A DNA stretch of 64,000 bases, from NCBI GenBank assembly GCA_038025085.1, contig CM076139.1, forward strand, positions 50,262,807-50,326,806, given 5' to 3'. The notes beneath the pieces were generated by a model, which was not told the DNA's origin, did not search any database, and saw nothing but the letters and a program-made list of their open reading frames with translations. Position 1 is the first letter of the stretch; each line of letters starts with the position of its first letter. The stretch comes from Tetragonia tetragonoides. Lineage: Eukaryota > Streptophyta > Magnoliopsida > Caryophyllales > Aizoaceae. Shown piece by piece: positions 49,123-58,534 of this stretch. The position numbers and the translations under genes are program-made.

Positions 49123-52100
49123 CTACATGGGGGGCTCGACCAAGCCCGCAATCTTTCTACAAACAAGAAGTTTCTCCTTAGGCAAGGCCTTCGTCAACAT
49201 GTCCGATCCGTTGAGATCGGTGTGAATCTTCACAAGCTCAAATGACTTGTCTTCTACCGCTTCTCGAATCCAATGATACCTCCTCCGTATGTGTTTGGTT
49301 CGGGAATGGTAGGCTGCATTCTTGGCAAGGTGGATGGCACTTTGACTATCACAATAAAGAGGGTACTTGTCTTGTTTCAAACCCAACTCCTCTAGAAAAT
49401 CTCTCATCCAAATAAACTCCTTGCCAGCTTCAACCGCTGCCATATACTCAGATTCTGTGGTAGACAGAGCAACACACTTTTGCAATTTTGATTGCCATGA
49501 AACAGCTCCCCCTGCAATTGTCATCAAGTATCCGGAGGTAGACTTACTAGCATCAATATCACCCGACAAATCAGCATCTGTGTAGCCATCTAACACAGGT
49601 TGTCCGGGACCAAAGCATAAACACACTCTAGAAGTACCTCTGAGATACCGCATGATCCACTTTACTGCTGCCCAATGCTCCTTACCAGGATTAGACATGA
49701 ACCTGCTAACAACCCCAATGGCATGTGCAATGTCTGGCCTAGTGCATACCATGGCATACATCAAACTCCCCACGGCGGATGCATAAGGCACCGTCATCAT
49801 CTCTTTCTTGTCATTCTCACTTGTAGGACACTGGCTGGAGCTTAGCTTCATGTGACCTGCAAGTGGCGAGCTCACGGGTTTAGCTTTGTCCATCTTGAAC
49901 CTCTCTAGCAGCTTCTGGATGTAACTCTCTTGTGATAGCCATATCTTCTTGTTCTTCCTATCACGAGAGATACGCATGCCCAAAATTTGCTTTGCAGGGC
50001 CAAGGTCCTTCATTGCAAAGGACTTGCTCAAGGCACTCTTCAGGTTGGCAATCTTCTCCTTATCCTGTCCAACAATCAACATGTCATCCACATAAAGTAA
50101 GAGAATGAGAAAATCACCTCCGGCGTAATGCTTCACAAACACACATGAATCTGCATGTGTCTTGTGGAAACTGTGGTCTTTCATGAAAGACTCAAACTTC
50201 TTGTACCATTGTCGAGGTGCTTGTTTCAAGCCATATAAACTCTTTTTCAAACGGCATACAAGCTTCTCACTTCCCTTCTCTTGGAAACCTTCTGGTTGCT
50301 CCATGTAGATTTCCTCCTCTAAGTCACCATGGAGGAAAGCAGTCTTCACATCAAGTTGTTCCAACTCCAAATCCATGCTAGCAGCTAAGCCAAGAACAAC
50401 TCTAACAGAAGACATCTTTACAACTGGAGAGAAAATCTCTTCAAAGTCTATGCCTTTCTTTTGACCTGAGCCTTTCACCACCAAACGTGCCTTGTACCTA
50501 GGTGGTGAACCATCTTCTCCAGTTTTCAGTCTGTACACCCATTTGTTCTTGAGTGCTCTCTTGCCCTTAGACAACTCCACTAAGTCATATGTGTGGTTCT
50601 CATGCAAGGATTTCATCTCATCTTGCATGGCATTATACCACTCCTTGCAGTGCTCATGTGACATAGCCTCCTCGTAGCTTTCAGGTTCTCCCCCGTCGGT
50701 CATCAACACATACTCATCTGCTGGATATTTAGAGGTAGGCTGTCTCTCTCTGGTGGATCTTCTCAACTGTGGTTCTGGTTGTACATGGGGTTCTTCTTCA
50801 TGTGTATGATCTGGTGGTGGCTGGACATCATCACCATCATCACTGTTATGATCATCATTGCCATCTTCCTGTTGTTCTCCCCCTTGAACTCTAGGAGTTA
50901 CTTCAGGAAATATTGGATCTGAGTTGGCGCTGTCACTAGGAGAAGGCTCTGGTTGTTTATTCTTCTCACAATCTGCAAAGGTTTTGTCTTCAAAGAACAC
51001 TACATCTCTGCTTCTAATCACTTTCCTGCTAACTGGATTCCACAATCTGTACCCAAACTCATCCTCTGAGTACCCTAGGAAGATGCATGGCTTTGTCTTG
51101 CTATCAAGCTTGGACCTCTCATCTCTGGGAATATGAACATATGCAAGGCATCCAAAGACTCTCAGGTGGCTGAATGATACCTCTTTACCAGTCCATACTC
51201 TCTGCGGAACATCTCCATTAAGAGGAACTGAAGGTGACCGGTTGATGAGGTACACTGCTGTAAACATTGCCTCGGCCCAAAAAATCCTAGGCAGCTTCGC
51301 ATGAGAGAGCATACATCGAATTCTTTCTTCAATTGTTCTGTTCATTCTCTCTGCAAGTCCATTCAGCTGAGGTGTCTTGGGAACTGTCTTCTCAAGCCTG
51401 ATGCCCTGTACTTTGCAATACTCTTCAAATGGACCCCTGTACTCTCCACCATTGTCAGCTCTAACACACTTGAGCTTCCGGCCTGTTTCTCTCTCAACTC
51501 TGGCCTGGAACTGCTTGAAAAACTGTAGTACCTGGTCTTTGGTTTTCAACACAAAAGCCCACAGTTTTCTAGAATAATCATCAATAAAAGTAACAAAATA
51601 AAGTGCACCGCTATGTGACTTAGTATCCATAGAACATACATCAGTGTGAACAAGATCTAATGCATGTTTTCTTCTAGATGGGGGACGAGTATGAAATGCT
51701 GCCCTATGTTGTTTTCCAGCTAAACAATCAACACAGGGTTTCAAGGACATACCTTGAACATCAGGAAGGAGTTGCTTCTTAGCAAGCATTTGCATACCTC
51801 TTTCACTCATGTGACCAAGTCTCTTGTGCCATAACTCGCTGGAGGAATCATCAACTGCGTGTACTTCTCCTTTGCACAACTTAGCTTGCATCACATACAA
51901 GGATCTCTGCTTGCTCCCACGAGCCACAATCAAACTTCCTTTGATAAGCTTGCACTTTCCACCACCAAAGTTGCTGGAGTAACCAGCATCATCGAGCAAC
52001 CCAGGAGATATCAAATTCAGCCGAATGTCTGGAACATGTCGGACATCTCTCAACACCAAACTGCAACCTGTGGATGTCTCCAAACACACTGTACCCATGC

Positions 52101-53121
52101 CTACAATCTTGGATGAGCCATCATTCCCCATCTTTACATAGCCAAAGTCACCGCTGGTGTAAGATGAGAAGTAATCTTGGTGCGAGGTTAGATGAAACGA
52201 AGCACCCGTGTCAATCACCCAAGTACAATCATCACTATCTAGATTTAGGCAATGGTCACCAATAAAAAATAATTCATCACTTGTTGCAATTGCAGTGGTG
52301 TTGTTATCTTTCTCTTCTTGTTGTTGCCCGAATGTCTCACCCTTTTCTTTCCTTTCTCTGGACTTGTCTCTCTTCATTTTCCTGCAATGTTTTTGAATGT
52401 GGCCTGGCTTATCACAATAGTGGCAAATGATCTTACCCTTTGATTTTGATCTCCCCCTGGACTTGTCTCTATGCTGGGGATATCGAGTCTTACTTCTTCC
52501 CCTGCTTGATTCTTGTGTCACATTAGCCTCTGGTTGTGTGGAGGAACTCATTTCCTTCCTTCTAGTTTCTTCATTCAACAAACTAGCTTTGACAATTTCC
52601 ATTGTCAGCGTGCCCTCTGGTGCGGAGTTGCTAAGTGATACAAATAGAGTGTCCCAGCTTTCTGGCAATGAGCAAAGTAGTAGCAATGCCTGCAGCTCAT
52701 CATCTAAATTCATCTTCATTGCAGACAACTTGTTAATCAAACTTTGAAATTCATTCAAGTGAACTACTATGCTATCACCATCTTTATATTCCAGTTTCAC
52801 AAGTTTTCTAATCAATGACGCTTTACTCAAGGCATTCTTCCTTTCATACATGGTCTCAAGTTTCTTCCAAAGAGTATAAGCATTCGTGTCATTGGCAATA
52901 TGTTGGAGGACACTCATATCAACAAATTGTCTAATTGTTCCAACGGCTTTACGGTTCAATATTTTCCACTCACTTTCAACAACACCAGTTGGTATGGTTG
53001 CATTTAAAATTGGTTCATACAAATCCTTCACATAAAGGATATCCTCCATTTTAGTTTTCCACACGGAGTAATTTCCAGAATTCAAACTAATCATTCCGTG
53101 CACACCAGATTTTTCATCCAT
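49123..53121 (-). CDS. Copia gag-pol polyprotein, intact
   Basis: A single 1,332-residue frame starting at the first ATG (MDEKSGVHGM), 54 bp inside the 5' LTR. Domains in order: gag (UBN2-like, residues 10-200); zinc knuckle CHYCDKPGHIQKHC (about 233-246); aspartic protease WVIDTGAS (about 303); gag-pre-integrase HKRLGHMSERGM (about 435); integrase with FIDDYSR and RADNGGEY (about 490-660); Copia RT with YVDDML (about 1010); RNase H with DADLSGD, STTESEYMA and TKHIRRRYH (about 1190-1310). The order PR-IN-RT-RH defines Ty1/Copia, and the look is of the TNT1/Tork-type lineages. No stop or frameshift is present. Gag and Pol share one frame, so gag excess must come from another mechanism. Possibly an active source element. 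Confidence 0.95.
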   Translation of the reverse strand: MDEKSGVHGMISLNSGNYSVWKTKMEDILYVKDLYEPILNATIPTGVVESEWKILNRKAVGTIRQFVDMSVLQHIANDTNAYTLWKKLETMYERKNALSKASLIRKLVKLEYKDGDSIVVHLNEFQSLINKLSAMKMNLDDELQALLLLCSLPESWDTLFVSLSNSAPEGTLTMEIVKASLLNEETRRKEMSSSTQPEANVTQESSRGRSKTRYPQHRDKSRGRSKSKGKIICHYCDKPGHIQKHCRKMKRDKSRERKEKGETFGQQQEEKDNNTTAIATSDELFFIGDHCLNLDSDDCTWVIDTGASFHLTSHQDYFSSYTSGDFGYVKMGNDGSSKIVGMGTVCLETSTGCSLVLRDVRHVPDIRLNLISPGLLDDAGYSSNFGGGKCKLIKGSLIVARGSKQRSLYVMQAKLCKGEVHAVDDSSSELWHKRLGHMSERGMQMLAKKQLLPDVQGMSLKPCVDCLAGKQHRAAFHTRPPSRRKHALDLVHTDVCSMDTKSHSGALYFVTFIDDYSRKLWAFVLKTKDQVLQFFKQFQARVERETGRKLKCVRADNGGEYRGPFEEYCKVQGIRLEKTVPKTPQLNGLAERMNRTIEERIRCMLSHAKLPRIFWAEAMFTAVYLINRSPSVPLNGDVPQRVWTGKEVSFSHLRVFGCLAYVHIPRDERSKLDSKTKPCIFLGYSEDEFGYRLWNPVSRKVIRSRDVVFFEDKTFADCEKNKQPEPSPSDSANSDPIFPEVTPRVQGGEQQEDGNDDHNSDDGDDVQPPPDHTHEEEPHVQPEPQLRRSTRERQPTSKYPADEYVLMTDGGEPESYEEAMSHEHCKEWYNAMQDEMKSLHENHTYDLVELSKGKRALKNKWVYRLKTGEDGSPPRYKARLVVKGSGQKKGIDFEEIFSPVVKMSSVRVVLGLAASMDLELEQLDVKTAFLHGDLEEEIYMEQPEGFQEKGSEKLVCRLKKSLYGLKQAPRQWYKKFESFMKDHSFHKTHADSCVFVKHYAGGDFLILLLYVDDMLIVGQDKEKIANLKSALSKSFAMKDLGPAKQILGMRISRDRKNKKIWLSQESYIQKLLERFKMDKAKPVSSPLAGHMKLSSSQCPTSENDKKEMMTVPYASAVGSLMYAMVCTRPDIAHAIGVVSRFMSNPGKEHWAAVKWIMRYLRGTSRVCLCFGPGQPVLDGYTDADLSGDIDASKSTSGYLMTIAGGAVSWQSKLQKCVALSTTESEYMAAVEAGKEFIWMRDFLEELGLKQDKYPLYCDSQSAIHLAKNAAYHSRTKHIRRRYHWIREAVEDKSFELVKIHTDLNGSDMLTKALPKEKLLVCRKIAGLVEPPM

Positions 53122-53160
53122 CTTTAACAACACAACAAATTCACAATGACTCTAACCAAA

Positions 53161-53172
53161 GCTCTGATACCA
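53161..53172 (-). promoter_or_regulatory. Primer-binding site of the Copia element
   Basis: Minus strand TGGTATCAGAGC, 3 bp inside the 5' LTR, matches the 3' end of plant initiator tRNA-Met. The flanking gtggtatcagagcttt is shared with the gag-protease element at 56406. Confidence 0.88.
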
Positions 53173-53175
53173 CTA

Positions 53176-53972
53176 TGTTGGGGAAAGCACACAAATACAC
53201 AAGCGGAAGCAACAAAGACTTTTTCCCCGGTTGTGATGCAAAGATGAGCAATAACCAATTCAAGCAACCAAACAATATTGAACCAAAATGACAGCAGCAA
53301 ATGGAACTATAAATCAGCCCAAAAACAGTAAATAAACAAGGAGACGCAAGGATTTACGTGGAAACCCCGATGTGGGGAAAAAACCACGGGACCGTTAACA
53401 AACGGTGCCAAAACCTCCACTAATCAACAAATTAACAAGTGGGTACAACAATAGTTCTTCCCTAGATCAACTAGAGGTATTCACAATCATCAAGGATCAA
53501 CCTTGGCACAACAAGTCTCCCAAATCATCACCCAAAAGAGTGGAAATACAATTTCGTATAAAATAAGAGCTGAATTTAGAAAACTGAGTTAGAGAGCTCC
53601 AAATGAAATTCTGACCGTTGGATTTGAAGAGGGGGATGTTAGGAACAACGTGCTAAAATCTCGCGACGATCGGAGTTCGTTTGGTCGTCGATCGGGGCGG
53701 ATTTCTGGGCTGCCAGCACCAAAATTCGTGGGTGGCTCCTCTTCTCTCTCTCCTCTTCTCTTCTAGACTTTTCTCCTGAATTTTTTTGAGTGTCTAGGCT
53801 TTCTCTCTCTTGCACTCAGCCCTTCTAACCTTTTGGCTTATAAGGGAAGCCACTTGTGAGTGAATATACGAAATTGCCCTTCACTTAAACATCATATGGA
53901 TAACCCATATGGTAAGCAAATATAACCCAAATTAATTGGGCTCTTCCTCCATGTAGGAGGGATACTCCAACA
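53176..53972 (-). repeat. 5' LTR of the Copia element
   Basis: 797 bp. It differs from the 3' LTR at two sites near its inner end (ccccggttgtg here, cctcggttatg there). It carries the probable promoter TATA (ttataag at about 53838-53844, reverse strand). Confidence 0.92.
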
Positions 53973-55208
53973 ACAACTGCATATGCCATAATTGCGATGC
54001 AAAAATAGAATCAGTTCTAGCTCCACATATCGTAAAGTCCTTCCATCCTAAAACCTATTGGCAATATCATGAATAGTAGACTATTTTATCTTTAACTTGA
54101 TCGAATGTCAATTTAGATAGCATATGTACTAGCAAGTTATTATACTATAAAATGGGAGATTTATTCAGTGGTTTGATTTATAGTTCAGCAGTTAATTAGC
54201 TAGAAGTTCTTGCACAATATATAATCCTAACCAACATTTCTTAGAACAAAGTAAAAGAAATTAAGGTTGAAACTAATTAAATACCTGTCTTGCATGAGAA
54301 ACAAGTAAGGATGAATATTTGGAATCAACACTTTTGAAAGCAATAGAGGCAGCAGCTAAGGCAGCCGCGGTTTCGCCAGCCAAGTCGGATCCAGGGTGTT
54401 GCTCGTCAATCTTGTAAACCGTTCTCGGAGTGGTCATGTCCTCCGGCCTCTCCCAGCAGTCGTGATCGGCGGTACCGTCTCCGACACAGGCGTAGAAGAC
54501 ATTTGGTTGAGGGTGAGCCTTGATAAGATAGTCTGTTGCCCATTTTATGGCACCTAATGCATTTTGGAGCTCATGTTGAGTCTCATAATGAGACCTAAAT
54601 TCAATTACTCCCCATGCAAGAAGGGTTACTGTGTAAGCCATTGGGAACCCGAATTTTACATTGTCCCCTGCATCGTAGTATCCCCCTACTAGATCTACCT
54701 GCATGAAATTTGATTAATCATGTCAAATAAAAATAGTTAACCTGGACTTAAATTCTATTATTTCTTTTGCTTAATTAAATTTGCACTCTAATCAACGATA
54801 ATTTGTATAATCCAGATGTCCACAATCCCAAAAGTACGATTTAATTCCTGCAATTCGGTAATAAATCAGCCTTCTATAGTTCTATCCATGTAAAAGATAC
54901 CAAGTTAAAGGAGTAAAACATAAACTTTCCAAATCAAATATTAAATCTATATTGTAAGAGAATGGTTTTATGAAAAGTAATGTTTGATCATTTGGTCACA
55001 ATTCAAAACATGTAGTACTACAATGTAAAACTTTTTTCATTGTTAAATTTAAAGTGTGATAAATAAGTAAGTATACAATGTACAGACTTAATTGCACGTA
55101 GATTTTTTGTTACTAAAATGTTTGTTTACGATGTCTTTACTTTAGGTCTTATTTTCTTTAATATTTAAGTGTCTCAATATAACTCTGTATGCAACACTAG
55201 CTTATTCA

Positions 55209-55311
55209 TATTCTCTCTCTTTCACTTTATTTGTTCACTTTGTATTTTGTTACTCACAAGAACGTGAGTCACAAATTACGAAGTGAACAAATAAAACCGG
55301 ATGGAGGGAGT
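55209..55311. mobile_element. Stowaway-like MITE, about 100 bp
   Basis: In GH9 intron 1. The right end ccggatggagggagt is the Stowaway terminus. Both arms share tttatttgttcacttt in inverted orientation, so most of the element folds into a hairpin. The left terminus is eroded (ttctctctctttca). Exact ends and TA target are uncertain. Confidence 0.6.
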
Positions 55312-55707
55312 TCTAAGAAACAATATGTCCTTAGCTTTCAGTAAATATGTTGTATACAACCTATCATACAAACATCTAAAACTTCCCTTATATGTGCATG
55401 AATAAAAAGGGGTAGATAGGAGAAAAACTTATTTTTACCCCAACATCTTTTCCATCATTCAAACCGGAATTTCCACGCCATGAAACTCTGATTAGCAGGC
55501 AACTCACCGGATCTTTGAGCTTCAAAGTACAAGAAAGATTTGGTTAAGGCTTCTTTATCATCAGCTGTTGAAACAACTCCATTTACGAGAAGCGAATAAG
55601 CTAGCACAAGAAGCAATAAGCTTAAGCTTCTGCTAGTGAATGACATCCTATAGAACAGTAGTACTCAATAATGTACAAAGAATTAGGCTCAATTAATATC
55701 ATGATAT

Positions 55708-56405
55708 TGTTGAGGTAACGCCCCAATACCAAATAATATTTAGTTGTGTTTTATTTTATTTAAGTTTGTAAAGAAATAAAATAAAACAAAAGAAAAAAAA
55801 AAGAAGTTAAAAGGTTGGGAAAATAAAAGGTCTTAGCCTTTTGGTTTTCTTTAGTATTGAAAGAAATAGTTGATGATTGGAAAGGCAAAAGCCTTTGATT
55901 GGCTATAAAAAGAAATGGCCAGTGAGTGAAAGCAGTAAGAGAAGGCCGAAACAAAAGAAAAGGAAGAGACCAAGTGAGTGAGAGACAAACAAAGAGTGAG
56001 AGAAATTGAGTATTTCTCCAAAGAGGTTTGTTTCAGTTCACGGTTGATTCGGCTTGTTCGGGTGAAGATAATCAGAGTATTCGGATCGGTCATCGACAGG
56101 TATTTTGTGGGTGTATCTTTGGTTTTGTGAGAGTACCAAATTGAGTTAGGGTTTGTCAATTTGTACTAGTACCAAAGATAGATTGTCTACTTGTTGATTG
56201 ATCTTGTGATTGTTGCCGATTGTACTCTTGATTATCATAGTGGATTATTGTTTAGTGCGTGGAGATCCGCACCGTGGTTTTTCCCCTAATTGAGAGGGGT
56301 TTTCCACGTAAAATTGTTTGTGTTGTTTTTTTTGGGTTCTTGCACTTTATTTTTCCGATTATCTGTTGTTGTGATTGTGGGTAAATACCGTAGTTTTCCC
56401 CAACA
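55708..56405 (+). repeat. 5' LTR of the gag-protease element
   Basis: 698 bp, TGTTGAGG to TTTTCCCCAACA. A TATA box, tataaaaa, at 55905-55912 implies that transcription starts near 55940. Confidence 0.92.
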
Positions 56406-56406
56406 G

Positions 56407-56418
56407 TGGTATCAGAGC
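56407..56418 (+). promoter_or_regulatory. Primer-binding site of the gag-protease element
   Basis: TGGTATCAGAGC, one base after the 5' LTR, complementary to initiator tRNA-Met. The same site is used by the Copia element at 53161. Confidence 0.88.
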
Positions 56419-56489
56419 TTTTGGTTGTAGGATCGGTGGTGGAAAAATTACTGTATTTGTTGAAGGAGGAATTATTTTGTGCAAGTAAC

Positions 56490-57836
56490 ATGTCTGGTAG
56501 TATGCCCAAATATGATATCCCTTTGTTTGATGGTAAAATTAATTTTACTGTGTGGAAGAGTACGGTTGAGGATTTGTTGGTTCAACAAAATTTAGATGAG
56601 GCTTTAGATGAGACAAAGCCTAGTGGGGTGACCGATGCCCAATGGACATCGAAGAAGAAGAAAGCTGTCAGTACTATTAGATTAGCTATGGCTCCGGAGA
56701 TCAAGTATAATTACTTGACTGAGACAGATCCAAAGAAGTTGTTGGATAAGCTCCAGAGTGTATATGCATCAAAGTCACTGACTAACAAGCTTTGTTTGAG
56801 ATATGAGTTGTACCAGCTAAAGATGGAGCAAGGTACTGCGTTGCAGGACCACATTAACAGTTTTAACCAGCTAGTATGTCAGTTAAGAAATGCAGATGAG
56901 AAGATCTCCGATCAAGAGGAGGCATTGTTATTGTTGGCTTCACTACCTAAGTCCTACAGGCCAATCGTGCAGACATTACTTGTAGGGAGGACAGAGATTA
57001 CACTAGATGAAGCAATGACAGTGTTGAGAGAGAATGATCGGATGATGTTGCAGGTTGATGGTGTATCTCCTAGTGATGGAGGAGATAGAGTACTAGCTGT
57101 GGAGGTGTCCGAAAGAGGGAGGAATCATGAGAGAAGAGGTGGTGGCCCGAGAAGTAGGTCGAAGTCGCGCGCGAGAGACTTTAGTAACATAGAGTGTTAC
57201 TATTGTGGTGAGAAGGGTCATATTCAGCGTCGTTGCCCAAAGATGAGAGATGATTTGAAGAGTTTCAAGCAGCTGCAAGAGAAGATGGGCAAGACCAAAA
57301 TTGATGATGATAGCGGTTCCTCTAATGTAATTATGTCTTGTGATGGTAATAAGGAGTTGTTCTTGGCTAGTGACAATGAGGGGAAGGAAAGCCAAGAGAG
57401 TTGGGTGTTGGACTCCGGCGCTTCGGTTCACATTTGTAGAGACCATGCTATGTTTGATACTTTGTGCCAAGATGGAGAGTATGGTGACATCAACATGGGG
57501 AGTGGTAAGTTGAAGGCCAAAGGGATGGGAAGCATCCGCATTGAGCTTCATGGTGGTGTGACTAGAACTTTCCACAATGTGAGGTATGTACCCGATGCTC
57601 GTGTCAACGTGATTTCATTGGGTGAGTTGACATCGCAAGGGTGTAGATACATTGGTACAGGAAGGTGGTGCAAAGTGTATCGTGGTGCTACTTTGATTGT
57701 GCAAGGAAAGAAGGCGGAGAACAACTTGTGCTATGTTGAGGGTCATTGCGTAAGGAGGAGCAAGGCCAAGAAGAAGGTCCGTTTTTCGGACAAGGTGGAG
57801 GTATTTGGTGATTTGGGTCGAGGGAGGATTTGTTGA
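56490..57836 (+). CDS. Gag-protease protein of the non-autonomous element
   Basis: 448 residues from the ATG at 56490 (MSGSMPKYDIPLFDGKINF); the frame is open further upstream but without an ATG. Gag (UBN2-like) covers about residues 15-200, an Arg/Ser-rich patch about 210-232, the zinc knuckle CYYCGEKGHIQRRC about 234-247, and the aspartic protease WVLDSGASVHICRD about 304 with a retained pepsin-like fold to about 400. It ends KKKVRFSDKVEVFG, where a complete Copia would continue into the integrase zone. The frame runs through the purine tract, and its TGA (57834-57836) lies inside the 3' LTR. It is free of stops, implying selection or very recent origin. Confidence 0.92.
   Translation: MSGSMPKYDIPLFDGKINFTVWKSTVEDLLVQQNLDEALDETKPSGVTDAQWTSKKKKAVSTIRLAMAPEIKYNYLTETDPKKLLDKLQSVYASKSLTNKLCLRYELYQLKMEQGTALQDHINSFNQLVCQLRNADEKISDQEEALLLLASLPKSYRPIVQTLLVGRTEITLDEAMTVLRENDRMMLQVDGVSPSDGGDRVLAVEVSERGRNHERRGGGPRSRSKSRARDFSNIECYYCGEKGHIQRRCPKMRDDLKSFKQLQEKMGKTKIDDDSGSSNVIMSCDGNKELFLASDNEGKESQESWVLDSGASVHICRDHAMFDTLCQDGEYGDINMGSGKLKAKGMGSIRIELHGGVTRTFHNVRYVPDARVNVISLGELTSQGCRYIGTGRWCKVYRGATLIVQGKKAENNLCYVEGHCVRRSKAKKKVRFSDKVEVFGDLGRGRIC
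57819..57830 (+). promoter_or_regulatory. Polypurine tract of the gag-protease element
   Basis: cgagggaggatt abuts the 3' LTR and doubles as coding sequence for the last residues of the gag-protease frame. Confidence 0.75.
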
Positions 57837-58529
57837 GGTAACGCCCCAATACCAAATAATATTTAGTTGTGTTTTATTTTATTTAAGTTTGTAAAGAAAT
57901 AAAATAAAACAAAAGAAAAAAAAAAAGAAGTTAAAAGGTTGGGAAAATAAAAGGTCTTAGCCTTTTGGTTTTCTTTAGTATTGAAAGAAATAGTTGATGA
58001 TTGGAAAGGCAAAAGCCTTTGATTGGCTATAAAAAGAAATGGCCAGTGAGTGAAAGCAGTAAGAGAAGGCCGAAACAAAAGAAAAGGAAGAGACCAAGTG
58101 AGTGAGAGACAAACAAAGAGTGAGAGAAATTGAGTATTTCTCCAAAGAGGTTTGTTTCAGTTCACGGTTGATTCGGCTTGTTCGGGTGAAGATAATCAGA
58201 GTATTCGGATCGGTCATCGACAGGTATTTTGTGGGTGTATCTTTGGTTTTGTGAGAGTACCAAATTGAGTTAGGGTTTGTCAATTTGTACTAGTACCAAA
58301 GATAGATTGTCTACTTGTTGATTGATCTTGTGATTGTTGCCGATTGTACTCTTGATTATCATAGTGGATTATTGTTTAGTGCGTGGAGATCCGCACCGTG
58401 GTTTTTCCCCTAATTGAGAGGGGTTTTCCACGTAAAATTGTTTGTGTTGTTTTTTTTGGGTTCTTGCACTTTATTTTTCCGATTATCTGTTGTTGTGATT
58501 GTGGGTAAATACCGTAGTTTTCCCCAACA
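57831..58529 (+). repeat. 3' LTR of the gag-protease element
   Basis: 699 bp. It has one more A than the 5' LTR in the run at about 57916-57926 and is otherwise identical by eye. It provides the stop codon of the internal frame. Confidence 0.92.
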
Positions 58530-58534
58530 GATAT

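Larger units (their letters stand above)
48310..53972 (-). mobile_element. Complete Ty1/Copia LTR retrotransposon, 5.66 kb
   Basis: Bounded by a 5-bp TSD, acaac (48305-48309 and 53973-53977). Two 797-bp LTRs with TG..CA ends (48310-49106 and 53176-53972) differ at two positions that I can see. In element orientation (minus): 5' LTR, primer-binding site TGGTATCAGAGC complementary to initiator tRNA-Met, one 1,332-codon gag-pol frame, purine tract, 3' LTR. All parts needed for autonomous transposition seem present. It sits exactly on the acceptor of GH9 exon 3. Confidence 0.95.
46935..55646 (-). pseudogene. GH9 endo-1,4-beta-glucanase, broken by frameshifts and LTR elements
   Basis: A secreted family 9 endoglucanase (plant class B type) that cuts beta-1,4-glucan in the wall. 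Minus-strand exons: 55646-55439, 54698-54285, 48308-48227, 48076-47924, 47757-47476, 47252-46935. All junctions are GT-AG in the original order. The ancestral product would be about 485 residues. Signal peptide: SLSLLLLVLAYSLLVNG. Family motifs: [42 protein letters not shown], and a C-terminal [21 protein letters not shown] that keeps the catalytic Asp and Glu positions. Damage: two bases lost in an AG repeat in exon 1 (about 55490), which runs into a stop after FRFE; one extra C in exon 3 (about 48285) giving TGA; a Copia element on the exon 3 acceptor; a gag-protease element 57 bp before the start codon. Exons 4-6 are still clean, so loss of function is recent. Confidence 0.88.
55708..58529 (+). 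mobile_element. Non-autonomous gag-protease LTR retrotransposon, 2.8 kb
   Basis: TSD gatat (55703-55707 and 58530-58534), with LTRs of 698 and 699 bp identical except one A in an A-run. Between them are only a primer-binding site, one gag-protease frame and a purine tract. Integrase, reverse transcriptase and RNase H are absent, so the element needs enzymes in trans. The architecture matches TR-GAG elements, with the protease domain also kept. It lies in the 5' UTR/start-site region of the GH9 pseudogene, in opposite orientation. Confidence 0.93.

Noticed and set aside
51859..52747. Plus-strand frames of 60-106 codons
   Set aside because: They are antisense shadows of the Copia gag-pol coding sequence.
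56406..56489. Start of the gag-protease protein directly at the LTR border
   Set aside because: The open frame there has no ATG and overlaps the primer-binding site. The first ATG at 56490 gives the family-like N-terminus.
57093..57575. 160-codon minus-strand open frame
   Set aside because: It is antisense to the gag-protease frame and has no recognisable domain.
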